A stretch of DNA of 64,000 bases from Leptospira ainlahdjerensis. GTDB taxonomy: Bacteria; Spirochaetota; Leptospiria; Leptospirales; Leptospiraceae. The position numbers and the translations under genes were made by a program. The stretch lies in the NCBI RefSeq assembly GCF_016919175.1, contig NZ_JAFFPU010000075.1, forward strand, positions 433,032 to 497,031. The letters run 5' to 3'. Below the pieces are notes generated by a model. The model saw only the letters and a list, made by a program, of their open reading frames with translations. It did no database searches and had not been told where the DNA came from. Shown piece after piece: positions 33,772 to 57,108 of this stretch; position 1 is the stretch's first letter, and each line of letters starts with the position of its first letter.

Positions 33772-35824
33772 TCCTGAGATTTTTATCTGTTCCATTTTTC
33801 TTTTTTTATCCTCTCTTCTACTTTGGCTCTCGTCGACAACTTACGTGAACCTAGAGAAAAAAGATCGTTCCGCCGCTTTCACAATTTTAATTTTAATCTC
33901 TGCTTCTTTTCTTTTCGGATTTTTTTCTTGGATCGGAGAATTTGGGTTATTCGAAGTTTCGGGTTATCCTGCAATTTATTTTTTTCCCGGAATCTTCGGA
34001 TTGATTCTCATACCTTTCGGTTGGTTTTTTATTATCATCTGGTTCGTAGGTTTTTTAAAACAGAATCGATTCTACCGGTTTATCCTTTGGATTTTAATCT
34101 TAGCTCAAACGTTTGCTTATATATTTTTTACTTTTTGGGTTCGTAGATTCGATTCCAATCTATCTCTATTCAATTTCTGGAATATAGTTCCTTTTTCGTT
34201 CCGTCTATCTTATTTGATCTATATTTTTGTTTGTATCCTAATTCCGATCGCAGCGCTCAAGTCTTTTCGAATTTCAAAGCCGATTCTTCCTGAAATCGCA
34301 AGGGAAAAGGCGGTCCCTTATTTATATACAACGTCATTCCTACTTCTCGGGGTTTTGATTCTTGTTTTCTTTTTATTTTTGGGAAAAGGTCTGGGAATAT
34401 CGGAGGATCCGGTCTTACAATCGCAGAGAAATCCTTTTCTTTTTTATGGGTTTTTAATCGGAATTCAATTGTTTGTCGCAGCGGCCATTTTGGTTTTAGG
34501 AAAAGCCTTGATTTCCTATGAAATTTTTACGGGAAGAATTTTGCCAAAAATCAGCTTACGCCGTGAATGGAAAAACGCCATTCTCGGATTTTTTTGTCTT
34601 TCCGGGGTCTATTTGATTCTCGGCATTTGGAAATTTCAGAAAATCGAACTCTTTCTCTGCATTTCTTACGTTTATATTCTTTCACGAACCTTACTTTTAA
34701 AAAAGAACAAGGATTTGAGATTGGAGGAAAATTCCATTCTAAGATCTATCATGATCCCGAAAGGAATTTACGGAAACCAATCGCCGGAAGAAAAAGAAAT
34801 TCAAATAAGATTCCAAATTTCTTTCGAAATCTTATGTTCTAAAATTTTAGAAACTTCGAAGGCATTTTTTTTAAACGAAAAAAAAATCCCGTTTATTCCG
34901 GATTTACTTCTACAATTCCCCACACCTACCGATTCTTCGAAAAAAATTGAATTCAAATATTCTAATATAATTTTTGAAAAAGACGGACTCGCTTATTTAA
35001 ACGACGAGAATTCTTTCGGTTATGTGCTTTGTTTAAAAGCAGAGAGCGACCATTCCGGAACAGGATTTTTATTTTTAGGCCAAAAAATCGACGGCGGTCT
35101 TTACGCGGAAGAGGAAATTGAAATCGCAAAAGGGGCCGTCGCTTGGATGTTAAATTCGCTTTTTGTAGAAAGCAACTCTCAAGCTCTAAGTTCGCTGCAA
35201 AGAAAACACATGGAAGAACAAAGAATCGCCGATTATAGGACCAGACAAATCCTTCACGATGAAGTTCTCCCGGACATCCATTCTTCTATATTAGAATTAT
35301 CGAAATTACCATTCGATCCGATTATCGGAGAACAGATCCAAGTTTTGACCGATCTCCACAAAAAGGTTTCGGGTTTTTTGAGCGAATTACCTGATACAAG
35401 CTTGGAAATTCAAAGGCTCGGTCTGATCGACGCTTTGATTCTCCGCATGGGTTCCGAATTTGAAATCTCCTGGTTCGTTTGGAATTACGATTCCAAACTC
35501 AAAGAAAATTTTCCGATTTCAAAACCTGAAATTTTAGAGATCCTTTTTTACGCGTGCAGAGAATCCATTCGAAATGCAGTCCGTCATTCGTATTCAGGAG
35601 AAGGAAAGAGGAAGAAGGTTTCGATTTCTTTTCAGGAAAAGGAAGGAATTCTGATTCAAATCAAAAATAAGATCTCAAAAAGGGAACCGGAAATCATTGA
35701 GTCGGCCGGTCAAGGATTGAAAATCCATAGCGCGCTCTTAAAAGTTTTCGGTGGGTATCTAACATTAGAATTCTATAATTCAGAGGAAGCCCTCGTGGAG
35801 ATTTATCTACCCTTTCAAAAATGA
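33761..35824 (+). CDS. membrane histidine kinase
   Basis: 687 residues, TTG start. About seven membrane helices in the first ~300 residues (several FFL-rich segments), a cytoplasmic region that looks GAF-like ([19 protein letters not shown]), then the kinase core: phosphoacceptor box [19 protein letters not shown] with His near residue 500 (HisKA_3-type, partner of NarL-type regulators), N-box [13 protein letters not shown] and a G-box [17 protein letters not shown]. Paired with the preceding response regulator, with which it overlaps. The signal sensed by the membrane part is not known. Confidence 0.8.
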   Translation: MNLDPEIFICSIFLFLSSLLLWLSSTTYVNLEKKDRSAAFTILILISASFLFGFFSWIGEFGLFEVSGYPAIYFFPGIFGLILIPFGWFFIIIWFVGFLKQNRFYRFILWILILAQTFAYIFFTFWVRRFDSNLSLFNFWNIVPFSFRLSYLIYIFVCILIPIAALKSFRISKPILPEIAREKAVPYLYTTSFLLLGVLILVFFLFLGKGLGISEDPVLQSQRNPFLFYGFLIGIQLFVAAAILVLGKALISYEIFTGRILPKISLRREWKNAILGFFCLSGVYLILGIWKFQKIELFLCISYVYILSRTLLLKKNKDLRLEENSILRSIMIPKGIYGNQSPEEKEIQIRFQISFEILCSKILETSKAFFLNEKKIPFIPDLLLQFPTPTDSSKKIEFKYSNIIFEKDGLAYLNDENSFGYVLCLKAESDHSGTGFLFLGQKIDGGLYAEEEIEIAKGAVAWMLNSLFVESNSQALSSLQRKHMEEQRIADYRTRQILHDEVLPDIHSSILELSKLPFDPIIGEQIQVLTDLHKKVSGFLSELPDTSLEIQRLGLIDALILRMGSEFEISWFVWNYDSKLKENFPISKPEILEILFYACRESIRNAVRHSYSGEGKRKKVSISFQEKEGILIQIKNKISKREPEIIESAGQGLKIHSALLKVFGGYLTLEFYNSEEALVEIYLPFQK

Positions 35825-35969
35825 GGGCTCCGGGATTTTTTTTGATCTCAAAGAATCAGGTTGAAAAACATAGACTTTATTTCGTTTTAAGAATTTTAAT
35901 TTATAGTTTATCCAAAATCTGCAAGGAAAAGCTGATTAAAAAACGAATCCAGCCGGAACAAAAGAACGC

Positions 35970-36024
35970 CGAGTTCCTACGGATACGCCCTTAGTCGATT
36001 GATTTTCCTAATAGGAGTTCCTAC
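35970..36024. repeat. palindromic GAGTTCCTAC motifs after the kinase gene
   Basis: GAGTTCCTAC at about 35971 and ATAGGAGTTCCTAC at 36011-36024 match one end of the dispersed repeat. The interval 35825-36048 has no gene. Confidence 0.5.
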
Positions 36025-36048
36025 ATTCTAAAGTTTTTGAAAAAGCTT

Positions 36049-36276
36049 TTATCTTTTTTCGCCGATTTCGTGTTCAAAAGGATAAATTCCGGAAATTAAT
36101 TTTCCATCTATGAACGTAAATCTTGATTTTTTTAAATTCGTAAAGGTTGAAACTGTAGATATTGTAAAAACAAATTTTGAAAGTGAAGCTGATTCTACCT
36201 CTAAATTTAAAGTTTCATTATACAAGTCTCGGAAGTGAAGGTTCCAATTACCGTATTGAATTTTAAACCGACTCAA
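36049..36276 (-). CDS. small protein, weakly supported
   Basis: A 75-residue frame with TTG start (MSRFKIQYGNWNLHF), 26 bp after the mtaB stop on the same strand. Contains alternating hydrophobic and polar residues suggestive of a beta-rich fold (FTFIDGKLISG). No ribosome-binding site is clear and no family recognised. It may be a remnant of a longer gene or read-through sequence downstream of mtaB. Confidence 0.3.
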   Translation of the reverse strand: MSRFKIQYGNWNLHFRDLYNETLNLEVESASLSKFVFTISTVSTFTNLKKSRFTFIDGKLISGIYPFEHEIGEKR

Positions 36277-36302
36277 ATTTGAGAACTGAGAATATAAAAT
36301 TC

Positions 36303-37616
36303 TTATCTAAAAACTCGACCGAAAAAAATTCCTTCTTTATCGTCATCCGTGTGATATTCCGAAAGTTCCACGTTCAAAAACTGACCGCTTTTTAGATTCT
36401 TTAATTCTTCTTCGGAAATTCTTACCTTAAGATAATTGTCAGTCACCGCAGTTCCACCTTGTTCGAGAATCGCCTCACGAACTTTTCCGGTTTCTGCAAT
36501 CGCATAATTCTTATGCAAGTTTCTCGAAAGGGAATTCAGAATATGAACCCTTTCTTTTTTGATTTCCTTACTTACGGAATCGGTGAAGGTTTCGGCTAAC
36601 GTGTTTCTCCTGACGGAAAACGGAAAGGCGTGGATCTTTGCGAATCCAAGTTCTTCAACCATTCTTACGCTTTCATGAAACATTTCTTCCGTTTCTCCGG
36701 GAAAACCGACGATCACGTCGGTTCCTAAAAAGAGACCGGGAATTTTTTCCTTCGCGATCTCCACCCTTTTGCGGAAGGTCTCCGGAGTATAAGTTCGCTT
36801 CATCCTTTTCAAGATTTCAGCGCTTCCGCTTTGGAGAGGAATATGAAGAAACGGAGTAAACCGTGGATGAGACATCAATTCCGCGAGTTCGCCTCCCACA
36901 TCGGGCGGCTCGATCGAGGAAATTCGAAGTCTAGAATATTCTAATATACTTAAGATATCTTTTAAAACGCGGTTGAAGGCTTTTTTATTTTCCGCGTCTC
37001 GATACCAGCCGAGATTCACGCCTGTAAGAGTGATTTCTCCAACTCCATGATCTTGTAAAAATCGAACCTGATCGAGAACATCTTCGTATTTCCGACTGAC
37101 TCCCAAACCGCGCGCTTGCGGGATCTTACAATAAGAACATTTTCGATTACATCCATCTTGAATCTTCAAATACGCGCGAGTATGTCCGTTTGGCAAAACA
37201 TCGGAATAAGAAAAGCGATCATACGCGACACCAAGCATATCTTCCGCGCCTATGAGCCCCTTCTTTTCCAGTATCATCGATGGAAGTTTTGATTTTTCGG
37301 TATTGCCGACAACACCCGCCACACCCGGAATTGCCTCGATCGACTCACGATCGGTTTCCGCGTAACAACCAGTAACCCAAATCTGCGAACCGGGAAATTT
37401 TTTGATCGCATTCCGAATTGTGTTTCGATTTCGAGAATCGGCCTTATTCGTGACCGTGCATGTATTGATGATGACAACTTCGGGATGTTCTTCCGCTTCC
37501 GCGGAACGATACCCGTGTTTTGTGAGAGAAGAAAACAAACCATCGGACTCAAAAAAATTGAGCCTACATCCGAGAGTATTAAAAAGGACGGTTTGTTCAG
37601 CTATTTGAGAGGGCAT
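36303..37616 (-). CDS. mtaB: tRNA (t6A37) methylthiotransferase MtaB
   Basis: Radical-SAM enzyme that converts N6-threonylcarbamoyladenosine to its 2-methylthio form at tRNA position 37. Three parts are visible: the MTTase domain with cysteines in [23 protein letters not shown] and VTGCYAETD; the radical-SAM CxxxCxxC in [12 protein letters not shown]; and a C-terminal TRAM-like region ([11 protein letters not shown]). Start at 37616 (MPSQIAEQ) overlaps the upstream TPR gene by 20 bp; the longer frame to 37661 is possible. Last gene of the clpC run. Confidence 0.88.
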   Translation of the reverse strand: MPSQIAEQTVLFNTLGCRLNFFESDGLFSSLTKHGYRSAEAEEHPEVVIINTCTVTNKADSRNRNTIRNAIKKFPGSQIWVTGCYAETDRESIEAIPGVAGVVGNTEKSKLPSMILEKKGLIGAEDMLGVAYDRFSYSDVLPNGHTRAYLKIQDGCNRKCSYCKIPQARGLGVSRKYEDVLDQVRFLQDHGVGEITLTGVNLGWYRDAENKKAFNRVLKDILSILEYSRLRISSIEPPDVGGELAELMSHPRFTPFLHIPLQSGSAEILKRMKRTYTPETFRKRVEIAKEKIPGLFLGTDVIVGFPGETEEMFHESVRMVEELGFAKIHAFPFSVRRNTLAETFTDSVSKEIKKERVHILNSLSRNLHKNYAIAETGKVREAILEQGGTAVTDNYLKVRISEEELKNLKSGQFLNVELSEYHTDDDKEGIFFGRVFR

Positions 37617-38394
37617 TGAGTTTTGCTTCGATTCTTCTGAGGTTACCTTTGAAATGAACATTTTCCGGTTCGATCTTCAAAGCGGATTCGATTTGTTCCT
37701 TCGCAGAATTGAGATAGTTCTTCGCATTTGAAAACTTTCCCTTTTTGTTTTCTTGGTTGGACGCCTTTTCGTAAACGAGAGCCAAGTTGTTTAAAATGTT
37801 TGCATTATTTGGAACTAAAGAATTCGCCCACTTTAAACTCACTTCCGCTTTTTCGATACTTCCCAGATAATAGTAAATCTGACCTTCCAAAACCAGTGGA
37901 CGATAATCGTTCGAATCTTCAGCCTTTAATTTTTCGGTAATACTCAGCGCGTCCTTTGCTTTGCCGTTATAAAGAAGAGCCGTTCCAAAAAGAAGTCGAA
38001 CGTCCTTGTTGCGTGGATTGAGTTCATAGGCGCGGGCGATGATATCAAGTCCGTCGTCTTCTCTTCCGTTGTTCAAAAGAAATCTTGCAAAGTCCAGGCT
38101 GACGGCCGGGTCTCCCGGTTTCATCGAAAGGGCTTCGGACCAATGAGTGCCCGCGGACTTCGTTCTCCCCGCCGCGAAATGACAATGACCTGCGAGATAA
38201 TGCGATTCGTAGGATCTTGCACCTTTTTCATGAAGGGCACGAATGATCTCCAGACATTTTTCGTAATTCTTCCCTTCGAATTCTTTCAGAGCGGAAGAAT
38301 ATTCTTGGCTGGGTTGCGCGTATATTAAAGAAGAATGAAATACTACAAGGACGCTTAGAAATAGAAAGGCGGAACGTAATTTTCGAATCGGCAT
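37597..38394 (-). CDS. secreted TPR protein
   Basis: Start at 38394 ([15 protein letters not shown]), with GAGAG seven bases upstream; the longer frame to 38451 has no such support. A signal peptide ([17 protein letters not shown]) and then about six TPR units, for example [19 protein letters not shown] and [15 protein letters not shown], over 265 residues. It lies 20 bp downstream of the gene at 38415 and overlaps mtaB. TPR proteins beside Clp and tRNA-modification genes are not a known functional set. Confidence 0.8.
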   Translation of the reverse strand: MPIRKLRSAFLFLSVLVVFHSSLIYAQPSQEYSSALKEFEGKNYEKCLEIIRALHEKGARSYESHYLAGHCHFAAGRTKSAGTHWSEALSMKPGDPAVSLDFARFLLNNGREDDGLDIIARAYELNPRNKDVRLLFGTALLYNGKAKDALSITEKLKAEDSNDYRPLVLEGQIYYYLGSIEKAEVSLKWANSLVPNNANILNNLALVYEKASNQENKKGKFSNAKNYLNSAKEQIESALKIEPENVHFKGNLRRIEAKLNALSNS

Positions 38395-38414
38395 TTTGAT
38401 ACTCTCTTGAATCT

Positions 38415-38840
38415 TTAGGCGGTCATTCTCATCGATTTTGCATTGATACAATCAATGAGAGAATGAAACGGTTCTACGGGATCGATATAAACGATGATAC
38501 TAGGATACTTCTGCATTAGAAAATGCTCGATCTGTTCTTCGGAAAGAACGACTTGGTCTTCCATTTCGAGAACCGGGAGACCGTCCGTATTTCGATAGAT
38601 TGAGTATTCTTCCTGACCGAGGAAGTCGGTCAAGAGCATATATCCCGAGCCGTAGTAAACTCCGCCCTGAAAGTAATACTTGTAGAAGACCCGTACCTCG
38701 GGAAGAAATAAATCGGGGTGAAAAACGCAGAGAGAGATTTTCTCAATCCCTGCAATGGTTCTGATTTTCCTCAGATGGAACCAAATCCTCCGAATCAGAA
38801 GATACGAAACCAGAATCAATACAGGAATGAGAATCGGCAT
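38415..38840 (-). CDS. membrane-anchored protein of unknown function
   Basis: 141 residues with one N-terminal membrane helix ([19 protein letters not shown]) and a cytoplasmic or periplasmic part of mixed strands ([34 protein letters not shown]). It starts 3 bp after the clpC stop, so it is surely cotranscribed with clpC. I do not recognise the family. Confidence 0.7.
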   Translation of the reverse strand: MPILIPVLILVSYLLIRRIWFHLRKIRTIAGIEKISLCVFHPDLFLPEVRVFYKYYFQGGVYYGSGYMLLTDFLGQEEYSIYRNTDGLPVLEMEDQVVLSEEQIEHFLMQKYPSIIVYIDPVEPFHSLIDCINAKSMRMTA

Positions 38841-38843
38841 CCT

Positions 38844-41393
<2,550 letters not shown>

Positions 41394-41532
41394 AACAGCG
41401 CCTTTGTGTTTTATTTGTAATGATTAGACTGAATTCGCATCCAATTTCCCACCCGAGAGTGAGGTTCTGCTTTTAATTTCAATATCGGAACGTTTTCAAA
41501 AAAGGAACGGAAGTTAGAGTAAAAATTCCGGG

Positions 41533-42321
<789 letters not shown>

Positions 42322-42560
42322 CGGCTGATCCTTCTCCATAACTTCTTTTCAAACAGATAACCAATCTTCCCGAATCCTTTCGAATTTTCTTTTTCAAAGT
42401 CGAAAGTTACGAGAACGTAGGAAAGATCGATTTACTTTTGAAATTCTGCTTTTACCGATTTAGCTTGAGGACGGATTGAAATTTTCTTACAAGCCTTTTT
42501 CCAGCTTCCTTTGCCTGTTGAAACCAAGAACGAAATATTCTCCGTCTCCGATTTTAAAGT

Positions 42561-43238
42561 TCAGGAAATCGGCTGTAACTTTCCGCCGGCCATCGTGTTT
42601 CTTCGATGAGCCAGAGCTGCGAGCTCCATGTCATGCGTCACGATCACCATGGAAAAACGAAATTCTTTTTGAAGTTCTAAAATCAAAGCCATTAGATTTC
42701 TAGAATTCTCACGATCCAAATTCCCGGTAGGCTCATCCGCAAGAACGAGTTTCTTTCCGGCGACAAGCGCTCTCGCAACGCCGACTCTTGCACTTTCTCC
42801 TCCGGACAACTGAGAAGGAAAGTTATCGTGACGATCCTTTAAACCGACCCGATCCAACATCTCTATCGAAAGTTGTCTTGCCTTTCCTGGTTGAACTCCG
42901 TTGATCAAAAGAGGAATGCTCACGTTTTCGAGCGCGGTAAAGTCAGGAAGAAGGAGATGGTGTTGAAAGATAAAAGAAACTTTCTCCGCTCTAAATTTCT
43001 CTTTTCCGATTTCAGAGATTTGATCCAAGGAAACTCCGCAAACGTTCACTTCTCCGGAATCATAAGTGTCCATGGATCCGAGAATGTTGAGAAGAGTCGA
43101 TTTCCCGATTCCCGATTTTCCTTCTACGGAAACGATCTCCCCTTCTTCGACGTCGAGATCCAGATGATCCAGAATCTTAAATTCCTTATCCAGAATATGA
43201 TAATTTTTTACTAAACTTCTTACTTGTATCAGACTCAC
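42561..43238 (-). CDS. lolD: lipoprotein-releasing ABC transporter ATPase LolD
   Basis: 225 residues with Walker [14 protein letters not shown] signature [15 protein letters not shown], Walker [14 protein letters not shown] and H-loop VIVTHDME. Starts with GTG ([14 protein letters not shown]) one base from the permease stop. LolD powers export of lipoproteins from the inner membrane to the outer-membrane carrier, fitting a lipoprotein-rich spirochaete. Confidence 0.9.
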   Translation of the reverse strand: MSLIQVRSLVKNYHILDKEFKILDHLDLDVEEGEIVSVEGKSGIGKSTLLNILGSMDTYDSGEVNVCGVSLDQISEIGKEKFRAEKVSFIFQHHLLLPDFTALENVSIPLLINGVQPGKARQLSIEMLDRVGLKDRHDNFPSQLSGGESARVGVARALVAGKKLVLADEPTGNLDRENSRNLMALILELQKEFRFSMVIVTHDMELAALAHRRNTMAGGKLQPIS

Positions 43239-43239
43239 G

Positions 43240-44616
<1,377 letters not shown>

Positions 44617-44643
44617 AAAACTCTTAAATTTAGAAGGTTAAAA

Positions 44644-44705
<62 letters not shown>

Positions 44706-44737
44706 TCCAAAACGGAGCCTTCTTAAGTTAAAAATAC

Positions 44738-45763
44738 ATGAGCTCCAATCAGGTCTATTCGTTTCAATTTATCTCTCGTGACAGCGTTTCTTCGATACAC
44801 ATTCTCTTTACAAGCGTTATCGATATTCAAAACGCAAAGATCGATAAACTGGAAGTAGTCGCAGTTGGTCAGTCCGATAACATCTCATCCATACAACTTT
44901 CCGTTTCCTCTCACAAAGACATTGCAAATCTTTGCCAAAAATTGAAATACGAAGGGAAACAACTTAAGAATCTCACGAACAAATTAAATGAGCTCTTTCA
45001 AGCCAATGGAAAATCAGACGATTTTATGGAACAGCTCATGCACTATTTGAAGAATAAAGATAACGAAAAGATTTCGTATATTCTCAATCAGGTGATCAAT
45101 CAAGCCGCAGGAAATTCTAAACCTGATATTGAAATTTTTTATATGATTTCGGATCGGGCTAAACTTGAGGAAGAAAACAACTCAAATATCTCAGAGGAAA
45201 TTTCAGCGGATATTTCCGGCGGTAGTGACGAAGGTCTTCCTTCCTTTGAATCTTCCACTCCAAATATGGAATTTGGAAAACCGGTCGAATCCGTAGAACA
45301 GTATATTCCTTCCGGTGCAAGGGTAATTCCGATGAAATTCGTTCTTTCTCCCGTTTCGGGAGTTCAGATCAATTCGTTAAAAACCGGCGATAAGGTTATG
45401 ATTCAACTTTTAAAAGCCGACACTTCTTCGCAGGTGATTATAGAATCTATGAAGTTGGAAACTCCGGAAGGGCAAATTCGCCCCGTACCGGGAACCGTAA
45501 TTACTTCGAAAAACAACGGAGTCGAAAACGAAACCGTGGTTCAGATAGGCGGCGATATATTCGGAAAAATCTACGAAGAAGAAAATTCAATCAAAGTAAA
45601 ACCATACACGGGAGAAAAAACGATTCCAACGGGAAAACAACCTTCCAAGGCGAGTTCCCAGAGTTCTCAAACTACCGAAGATTCCGGATTGTTAATCACG
45701 ATCCTGGTCGCGCTCGGCGTTTTGGGAATTGCAATGACCGCAATCTTTGTATTCCTCCTCTAA
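44738..45763 (+). CDS. tail-anchored membrane protein of unknown function
   Basis: 341 residues. A soluble N-terminal part (about residues 1-300) with Asn/Glu/Ser-rich segments, a helix-rich middle ([20 protein letters not shown]) and a beta-type region near [19 protein letters not shown], then a single C-terminal membrane helix ([24 protein letters not shown]). No family recognised. Its gene ends 7 bp before the next one, so the two are likely cotranscribed and may interact. Confidence 0.65.
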   Translation: MSSNQVYSFQFISRDSVSSIHILFTSVIDIQNAKIDKLEVVAVGQSDNISSIQLSVSSHKDIANLCQKLKYEGKQLKNLTNKLNELFQANGKSDDFMEQLMHYLKNKDNEKISYILNQVINQAAGNSKPDIEIFYMISDRAKLEEENNSNISEEISADISGGSDEGLPSFESSTPNMEFGKPVESVEQYIPSGARVIPMKFVLSPVSGVQINSLKTGDKVMIQLLKADTSSQVIIESMKLETPEGQIRPVPGTVITSKNNGVENETVVQIGGDIFGKIYEEENSIKVKPYTGEKTIPTGKQPSKASSQSSQTTEDSGLLITILVALGVLGIAMTAIFVFLL

Positions 45764-45770
45764 TCAATTT

Positions 45771-46778
45771 ATGAAAACAATACTCTCTAAAATACTTCCC
45801 TTCATCATTTTATCGTTCTGTCTGATTAATATATCCTTTGAACCCGTCTTTTATGATCCAAGGGATATGGATTCGATGGAAGCTCTTCTGGAAGGGTCGG
45901 GAAGAGAACTCGCACCGCAGTGGGGAATCGAAAGAGGATTGATCTCAAAAATCGTACTGACTTCCAAAGTGATGGAAGAATTGAACGAAAAGACGATCCC
46001 CGTCGACGCACAGTTAGACGCCACGGTAGACCGATTGAACAGAATTCTTCTCGGACAGAAGATCATGCTGTTTATTTACGGATTTCTAATATTCTTATCG
46101 GTGACTTCTTTTTTGAGTCTTTACTACCGAGCTTGGTTTTATACTTTTCTTAATAGAAGTCTTTATTTGATTTCAATTCTTCCAGTGCTCATGTCTCTTC
46201 AGCATCCCATGAGGAGTATTCCGCAAACCCCGATCATCGGGACGATTTCTTCCTTAGCCTTATTCACTTTGACCGGATTTCTCGTTTATATGTGTTTTGC
46301 GATTCCAAAAGTTTACGGTAAAAAAATCGCAGATCGTTTCGGAGTCTTGGAAACGGCGCAAAACGGGGAAGAAGGCGAATTTCAGTCCAATTCAAATTCC
46401 AAAATTTCATGGCTTCCGGTTCTTTTCCATTTCGTTATCATCATGGCCGCGGGAATCGTTCTGGGAAATCTCGTCTACATCCCGATCTTTCTTCTGCAAA
46501 AACACTATTCCTTTGAATTCGGGATCCTGCTGTTGGTCTTGATCTTTTTTCTGATGTTGTTTTACATTCGCAATTATTTTAGAATGGGAAAAAGCGACGA
46601 GCTGACTCCTGCGGGAAATATCACACTTTCGATTAGTTATCTTCAGTTTAGAATTATCAGAAACACGATCTTTATCAGTTTTTCGATCATAGGGATCATC
46701 CTTTTTGTGGTGCTTCTATTTACGGTTCTTTCGATGAATACCTGGATTTTGGACTTCACTTCCGGAAAGTCGGTTTAA
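45771..46778 (+). CDS. polytopic membrane protein of unknown function
   Basis: Start at 45771 ([14 protein letters not shown]). 335 residues: a signal-like helix, an acidic extracytoplasmic part ([18 protein letters not shown]), then about six membrane helices, for example [19 protein letters not shown] and [21 protein letters not shown] short cytoplasmic loop is Glu/Ser/Asn-rich. I recognise no family. It follows the tail-anchored protein at 44738. Confidence 0.65.
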   Translation: MKTILSKILPFIILSFCLINISFEPVFYDPRDMDSMEALLEGSGRELAPQWGIERGLISKIVLTSKVMEELNEKTIPVDAQLDATVDRLNRILLGQKIMLFIYGFLIFLSVTSFLSLYYRAWFYTFLNRSLYLISILPVLMSLQHPMRSIPQTPIIGTISSLALFTLTGFLVYMCFAIPKVYGKKIADRFGVLETAQNGEEGEFQSNSNSKISWLPVLFHFVIIMAAGIVLGNLVYIPIFLLQKHYSFEFGILLLVLIFFLMLFYIRNYFRMGKSDELTPAGNITLSISYLQFRIIRNTIFISFSIIGIILFVVLLFTVLSMNTWILDFTSGKSV

Positions 46779-47791
46779 CAAAACCCCTGTTCAATAAATT
46801 ATAGTTTTAGAATATTCTAACTTATTTAAATTTTAAGCTTACTCTTCGATTTCCCTTGATCGATTTACTCGGTTGAAAGTTTGAGAAAATTCAAATCCGA
46901 TTTGCAGAATAGTATCCGCAATTTAAAAAAACGATTTAGGATCAACAAGATCCCGCTCAGAGTTTTTGATGAACTTCTACATTTGAAACCTTGTGCTTTC
47001 GAAAGATCGATTTTACTGATAGGAACCAATGCAACCGATTTTTCCCGCAATCGCTCGTTTCTCCCCGCGGAAGTGCCCATAAACGCGCGCAGAGAGTTCA
47101 AGATCTGCATCACCTTTCCTATAAGTCGGGGGAAACAAAGAGAATCCTCCCGAGACAAGGGTTTTTAGGAGTTCCTACACGGGGGATTGTGCTTGCAAAA
47201 TTAGAATTTTATGATAGAGGAAAGTCTGCCGAGATTTTCCCGCCGCCGCTCCCCACCACCCGAAATTTGGGCGGGGCGGGCGACTTTTACAGAGAATTGT
47301 CGGAGTTCCGACAGGCTTTTTTTAAGATCCAGACAACCTGTGAGTAAGGTTATGCCGCGCTTTGGATCAGAAATTCGATCCAAAGCAAAATGCTCTGTGC
47401 TCCAAAGGACGGATTGTCGAAGCTAAAGAATTCGAGAAAACGACTCCACCCGCAATTTTATAAAAGGCGAGATATTTGCTTTTAATCCCGCCTTAGTCGT
47501 TTTAAACCTCTCGATCCTTGGGACGATTACGATTACACTTGGCGGGATTCAAAGGAAAGACTTTTTGCTGCAAAGAAATTCTACCGTTCTTTTTTTCCGG
47601 AGTTTTAGAAAAGAAATTTCGATCTGTAGAACCTTCGAGCGAAACCAATCGCCAGTTTCCTCTTTGGTGATTCAAACGTTCAAATGTATAAACTTCAGAA
47701 GAATTTTCCTTTGATTTATAGAATTAGATTGGTCCTTTGTAAAGAATCTAAGCGGGAGAGAACGTTTTACCAGTTCCTTCCTTGCCAATTT
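46779..47791. other. 1-kb stretch holding a repeat copy but no gene
   Basis: Between convergent genes. It includes the 14-bp palindrome TTAGAATATTCTAA (46807-46820), the repeat copy D at 47166-47312, and an inverted pair AATCCCGCC / GGCGGGATT (near 47483 and 47541). Frames on both strands in this stretch have no plausible start or domain. Confidence 0.55.
47166..47312. repeat. dispersed ~148-bp repeat, copy D (plus orientation)
   Basis: Ends TAGGAGTTCCTAC (47166-47178) and GTCGGAGTTCCGAC (47299-47312). It shares with copy A the blocks CTTGCAAAATTAGAATTTT, GGAAAGTC, CCACCCGAAATTTGGGCGGG and GACTTTTACAGAG. Similarity extends upstream of 47166 (GAGAATCCTCCCGAGACAAGG). Confidence 0.8.
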
Positions 47792-48016
47792 TTAAGTTTG
47801 TCGGAAATACAAATTCATCAGAAGAATACTCAAAAGATGGAGACTCGAGCAGAGAAGATAAAATTTTAAGTTCAGGGTTTCTCGGTAGGATTGAAAAAGC
47901 CCGATATGGACGACCGAGAAAGTGGAAAGAAGAATCCAGAGATTGGAAATTGTAAGAGAAAAATAAACGCTTAGATAGACTACGAGAAGAAATAAAATTC
48001 CAAAAGTAAACTTCAC
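47792..48016 (-). CDS. small hydrophobic membrane protein
   Basis: 74 residues, two or three membrane helices (FGILFLLVVYLSVYFSLTIS, KFYLLCSSLHLLSILLMNLYF). It starts 4 bp after the MORN lipoprotein gene, so the two are probably translated from one message. Function unknown. Confidence 0.55.
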   Translation of the reverse strand: MKFTFGILFLLVVYLSVYFSLTISNLWILLSTFSVVHIGLFQSYRETLNLKFYLLCSSLHLLSILLMNLYFRQT

Positions 48017-48020
48017 GAAT

Positions 48021-48740
48021 TCACTTTTTAGAGGAAGCTAATGTTTCGCAGATCGTCCGAGACCCCTTTGACATCTCGCAATTCTTAGTTCCATCGGGAA
48101 GAAAAGTTGTCCTCGAAAGAAAGTCACCGCTCTCGTCAAAAACTTCGATCGCTTCGGTTTTATGAGTCGGATAATAATAAAACCAGGTTCTTATCTTTCT
48201 TCCATTCTTATAATAGCCGGTGTATTCCAGTTCACCGTCCGGATAGAATTTCTGCCAGAGGTTGTTTCTATATCCGTCCAAATAACTTCCCTTCAACTCC
48301 ACCTGGCCGTTCACGTAAAATCTTTCGTAAGAACCTTCTTCATTTCCTTCGTCCCCGCTCATCAAAACTTCGGGCTTTCGATTTCCTTTTCCAAAACTTT
48401 GTCGAATGTAAGGATTTCCGTTGTCGAAATTCCAATTCCATTCTCCGCGGCGAACCCCATTCTCAAAACGACCTCTTGACAACAATCGATCGTCGTATTT
48501 AGAATAAAACTTGCAGATCCCGTTTTCTATACCCAATTCGTTGATTTCACAATCTTGGTAGATTTTTCCGTTGTCGTAGTAGATTCTTCTTCTTCCAGGT
48601 TCCGTAAAAACGTAGGCGTTGAATTGTTTCTCGAACTTCGCACCCGCAGGAATGTTCGGCGGAATCGGTTCTTTGACGCAGTTTGCAAAAAGAAAAGTTA
48701 AAAAGATAAATACAAGCGCCTTTAAGACAAAGGAATTCAT
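48021..48740 (-). CDS. MORN-repeat lipoprotein (YwqK-type)
   Basis: Start placed at 48740 ([11 protein letters not shown]); the frame also opens at 48773. Signal peptide ends in FLFANC. The mature part has MORN-type repeats: [49 protein letters not shown] and [17 protein letters not shown]. Such proteins are often named YwqK antitoxin-like, but in a lipoprotein a structural or surface role is as likely. Operon with the small membrane protein. Confidence 0.75.
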   Translation of the reverse strand: MNSFVLKALVFIFLTFLFANCVKEPIPPNIPAGAKFEKQFNAYVFTEPGRRRIYYDNGKIYQDCEINELGIENGICKFYSKYDDRLLSRGRFENGVRRGEWNWNFDNGNPYIRQSFGKGNRKPEVLMSGDEGNEEGSYERFYVNGQVELKGSYLDGYRNNLWQKFYPDGELEYTGYYKNGRKIRTWFYYYPTHKTEAIEVFDESGDFLSRTTFLPDGTKNCEMSKGSRTICETLASSKK

Positions 48741-48808
48741 TCCGTTTTGAAAGGATTTAGACTCTAAGTTCATTCAATTTATATTGTATAAGGAATCGTT
48801 TGAAAAAC

Positions 48809-50361
<1,553 letters not shown>

Positions 50362-50449
50362 CCGAGACTACATTTAGAGATCGTCTTCCGAGGATTAGGG
50401 ATAGAATCCCCGATCGGTTTGGGATGACAATCCGGAAAAGGAGATACAG

Positions 50450-51910
<1,461 letters not shown>

Positions 51911-52051
51911 GAATCTTTTGCTCATTCCAATTTCGATATTCTACTTGAAAGAGGCCCCAAAGCCCAATTTAAATAGAATATCGAGAAACGGTGCTTCACC
52001 GAATTCTTCCAATAGGACAGTTTCTTAGAAAGAATCGCTTCCAAACCAAAA

Positions 52052-52528
52052 ATGACAACTTCGAAAGAGTACGAATGGATTCGTGAATTCTATGGAGAGA
52101 AAAAGGCGGAAAGATCCCAAGTTCCTTTGATCCGTCATATCGATGAAGGATTGGAAATCCTTTCCGAAATCGGGGCGAGCGAATTTGCAAAGAGAGCGTT
52201 TTGCCTTCACCCGATTTTTCAATCAGATACGGACCTGCGTGAAAATCATCCGAGAGCGAGCGACGTGGAAGGTTATGTGATGATGCTCGTTATGGAATAT
52301 CGAAAGACGGCAAATTCCTATCTTTCGAAAAGAACGATTCAATCCATAGATGAAATCGAACTTTCACCGCTTCTGGAAGTAAATCAAATGCTCTATGCGG
52401 ATAAGATTCAAAACCAAAAAGATTTTCGAATCTATCACGCAAGTTCTCATGGTCGTTCCCAAGAGTTAGAGGAGTATTTTAAGAATTGGTTGAAACGATT
52501 AGAACCGGTCATTTTTCCAAAGGCTTAA
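52052..52528 (+). CDS. protein of unknown function, HD-like histidine/aspartate spacing
   Basis: 158 residues. The segment PLIRHIDEGLEILSEIGAS-EFAKRAFCLHPIFQSD has histidines and an aspartate spaced as in HD-domain hydrolases, and a later HASSHGR is a second polar cluster. The fold is mostly helical. No signal peptide. Single gene between gatB and a long gap. A phosphohydrolase role is possible, not shown. Confidence 0.5.
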   Translation: MTTSKEYEWIREFYGEKKAERSQVPLIRHIDEGLEILSEIGASEFAKRAFCLHPIFQSDTDLRENHPRASDVEGYVMMLVMEYRKTANSYLSKRTIQSIDEIELSPLLEVNQMLYADKIQNQKDFRIYHASSHGRSQELEEYFKNWLKRLEPVIFPKA

Positions 52529-56681
<4,153 letters not shown>

Positions 56682-57108
56682 GTTTTTTTTCGAATTTCTA
56701 TTTCGCCGCAATCTGATCTCAAACGGACTTCAAGTCCGTATTCAGACTTTTTTCAATCAGATTTTTCTCGGAACATGGTTTCTTCATTCGAGAAAGCGGG
56801 AAATTACGACGGATTTTTTCCGAACGTCCGCGGATCTTGCTTCTAATGTTTTCAATACGTGAGGCGCTCTTGAAGGAATGAGACTCACTACTTACTTGCA
56901 AGTCGAATTTCTGAGAAGAGAAGAATCTATACTTCGCAACAATTTGAATTCCGTATTTTTTAAAACAATGCATTATATAAGCGGAATCATCGAAATGTTT
57001 TATAGGATTACATTGGATCCGAATCAGAAATTATTAACTTTGTAATCTGCTTTCTCGAAGCGTCTATACTTATCTTTTAGCAAGACATCGTCGGAGATTC
57101 TTTGTTTT
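56682..57108. other. 427-bp gap without gene
   Basis: Open frames here lack starts and ribosome-binding sites. I see no repeat copy, terminator or RNA gene. Confidence 0.4.

Noticed and set aside
46865..47158. 97-residue minus-strand frame near the repeat copy D
   Set aside because: Shares the region with an equally long plus-strand frame; neither has a start signal or known domain.
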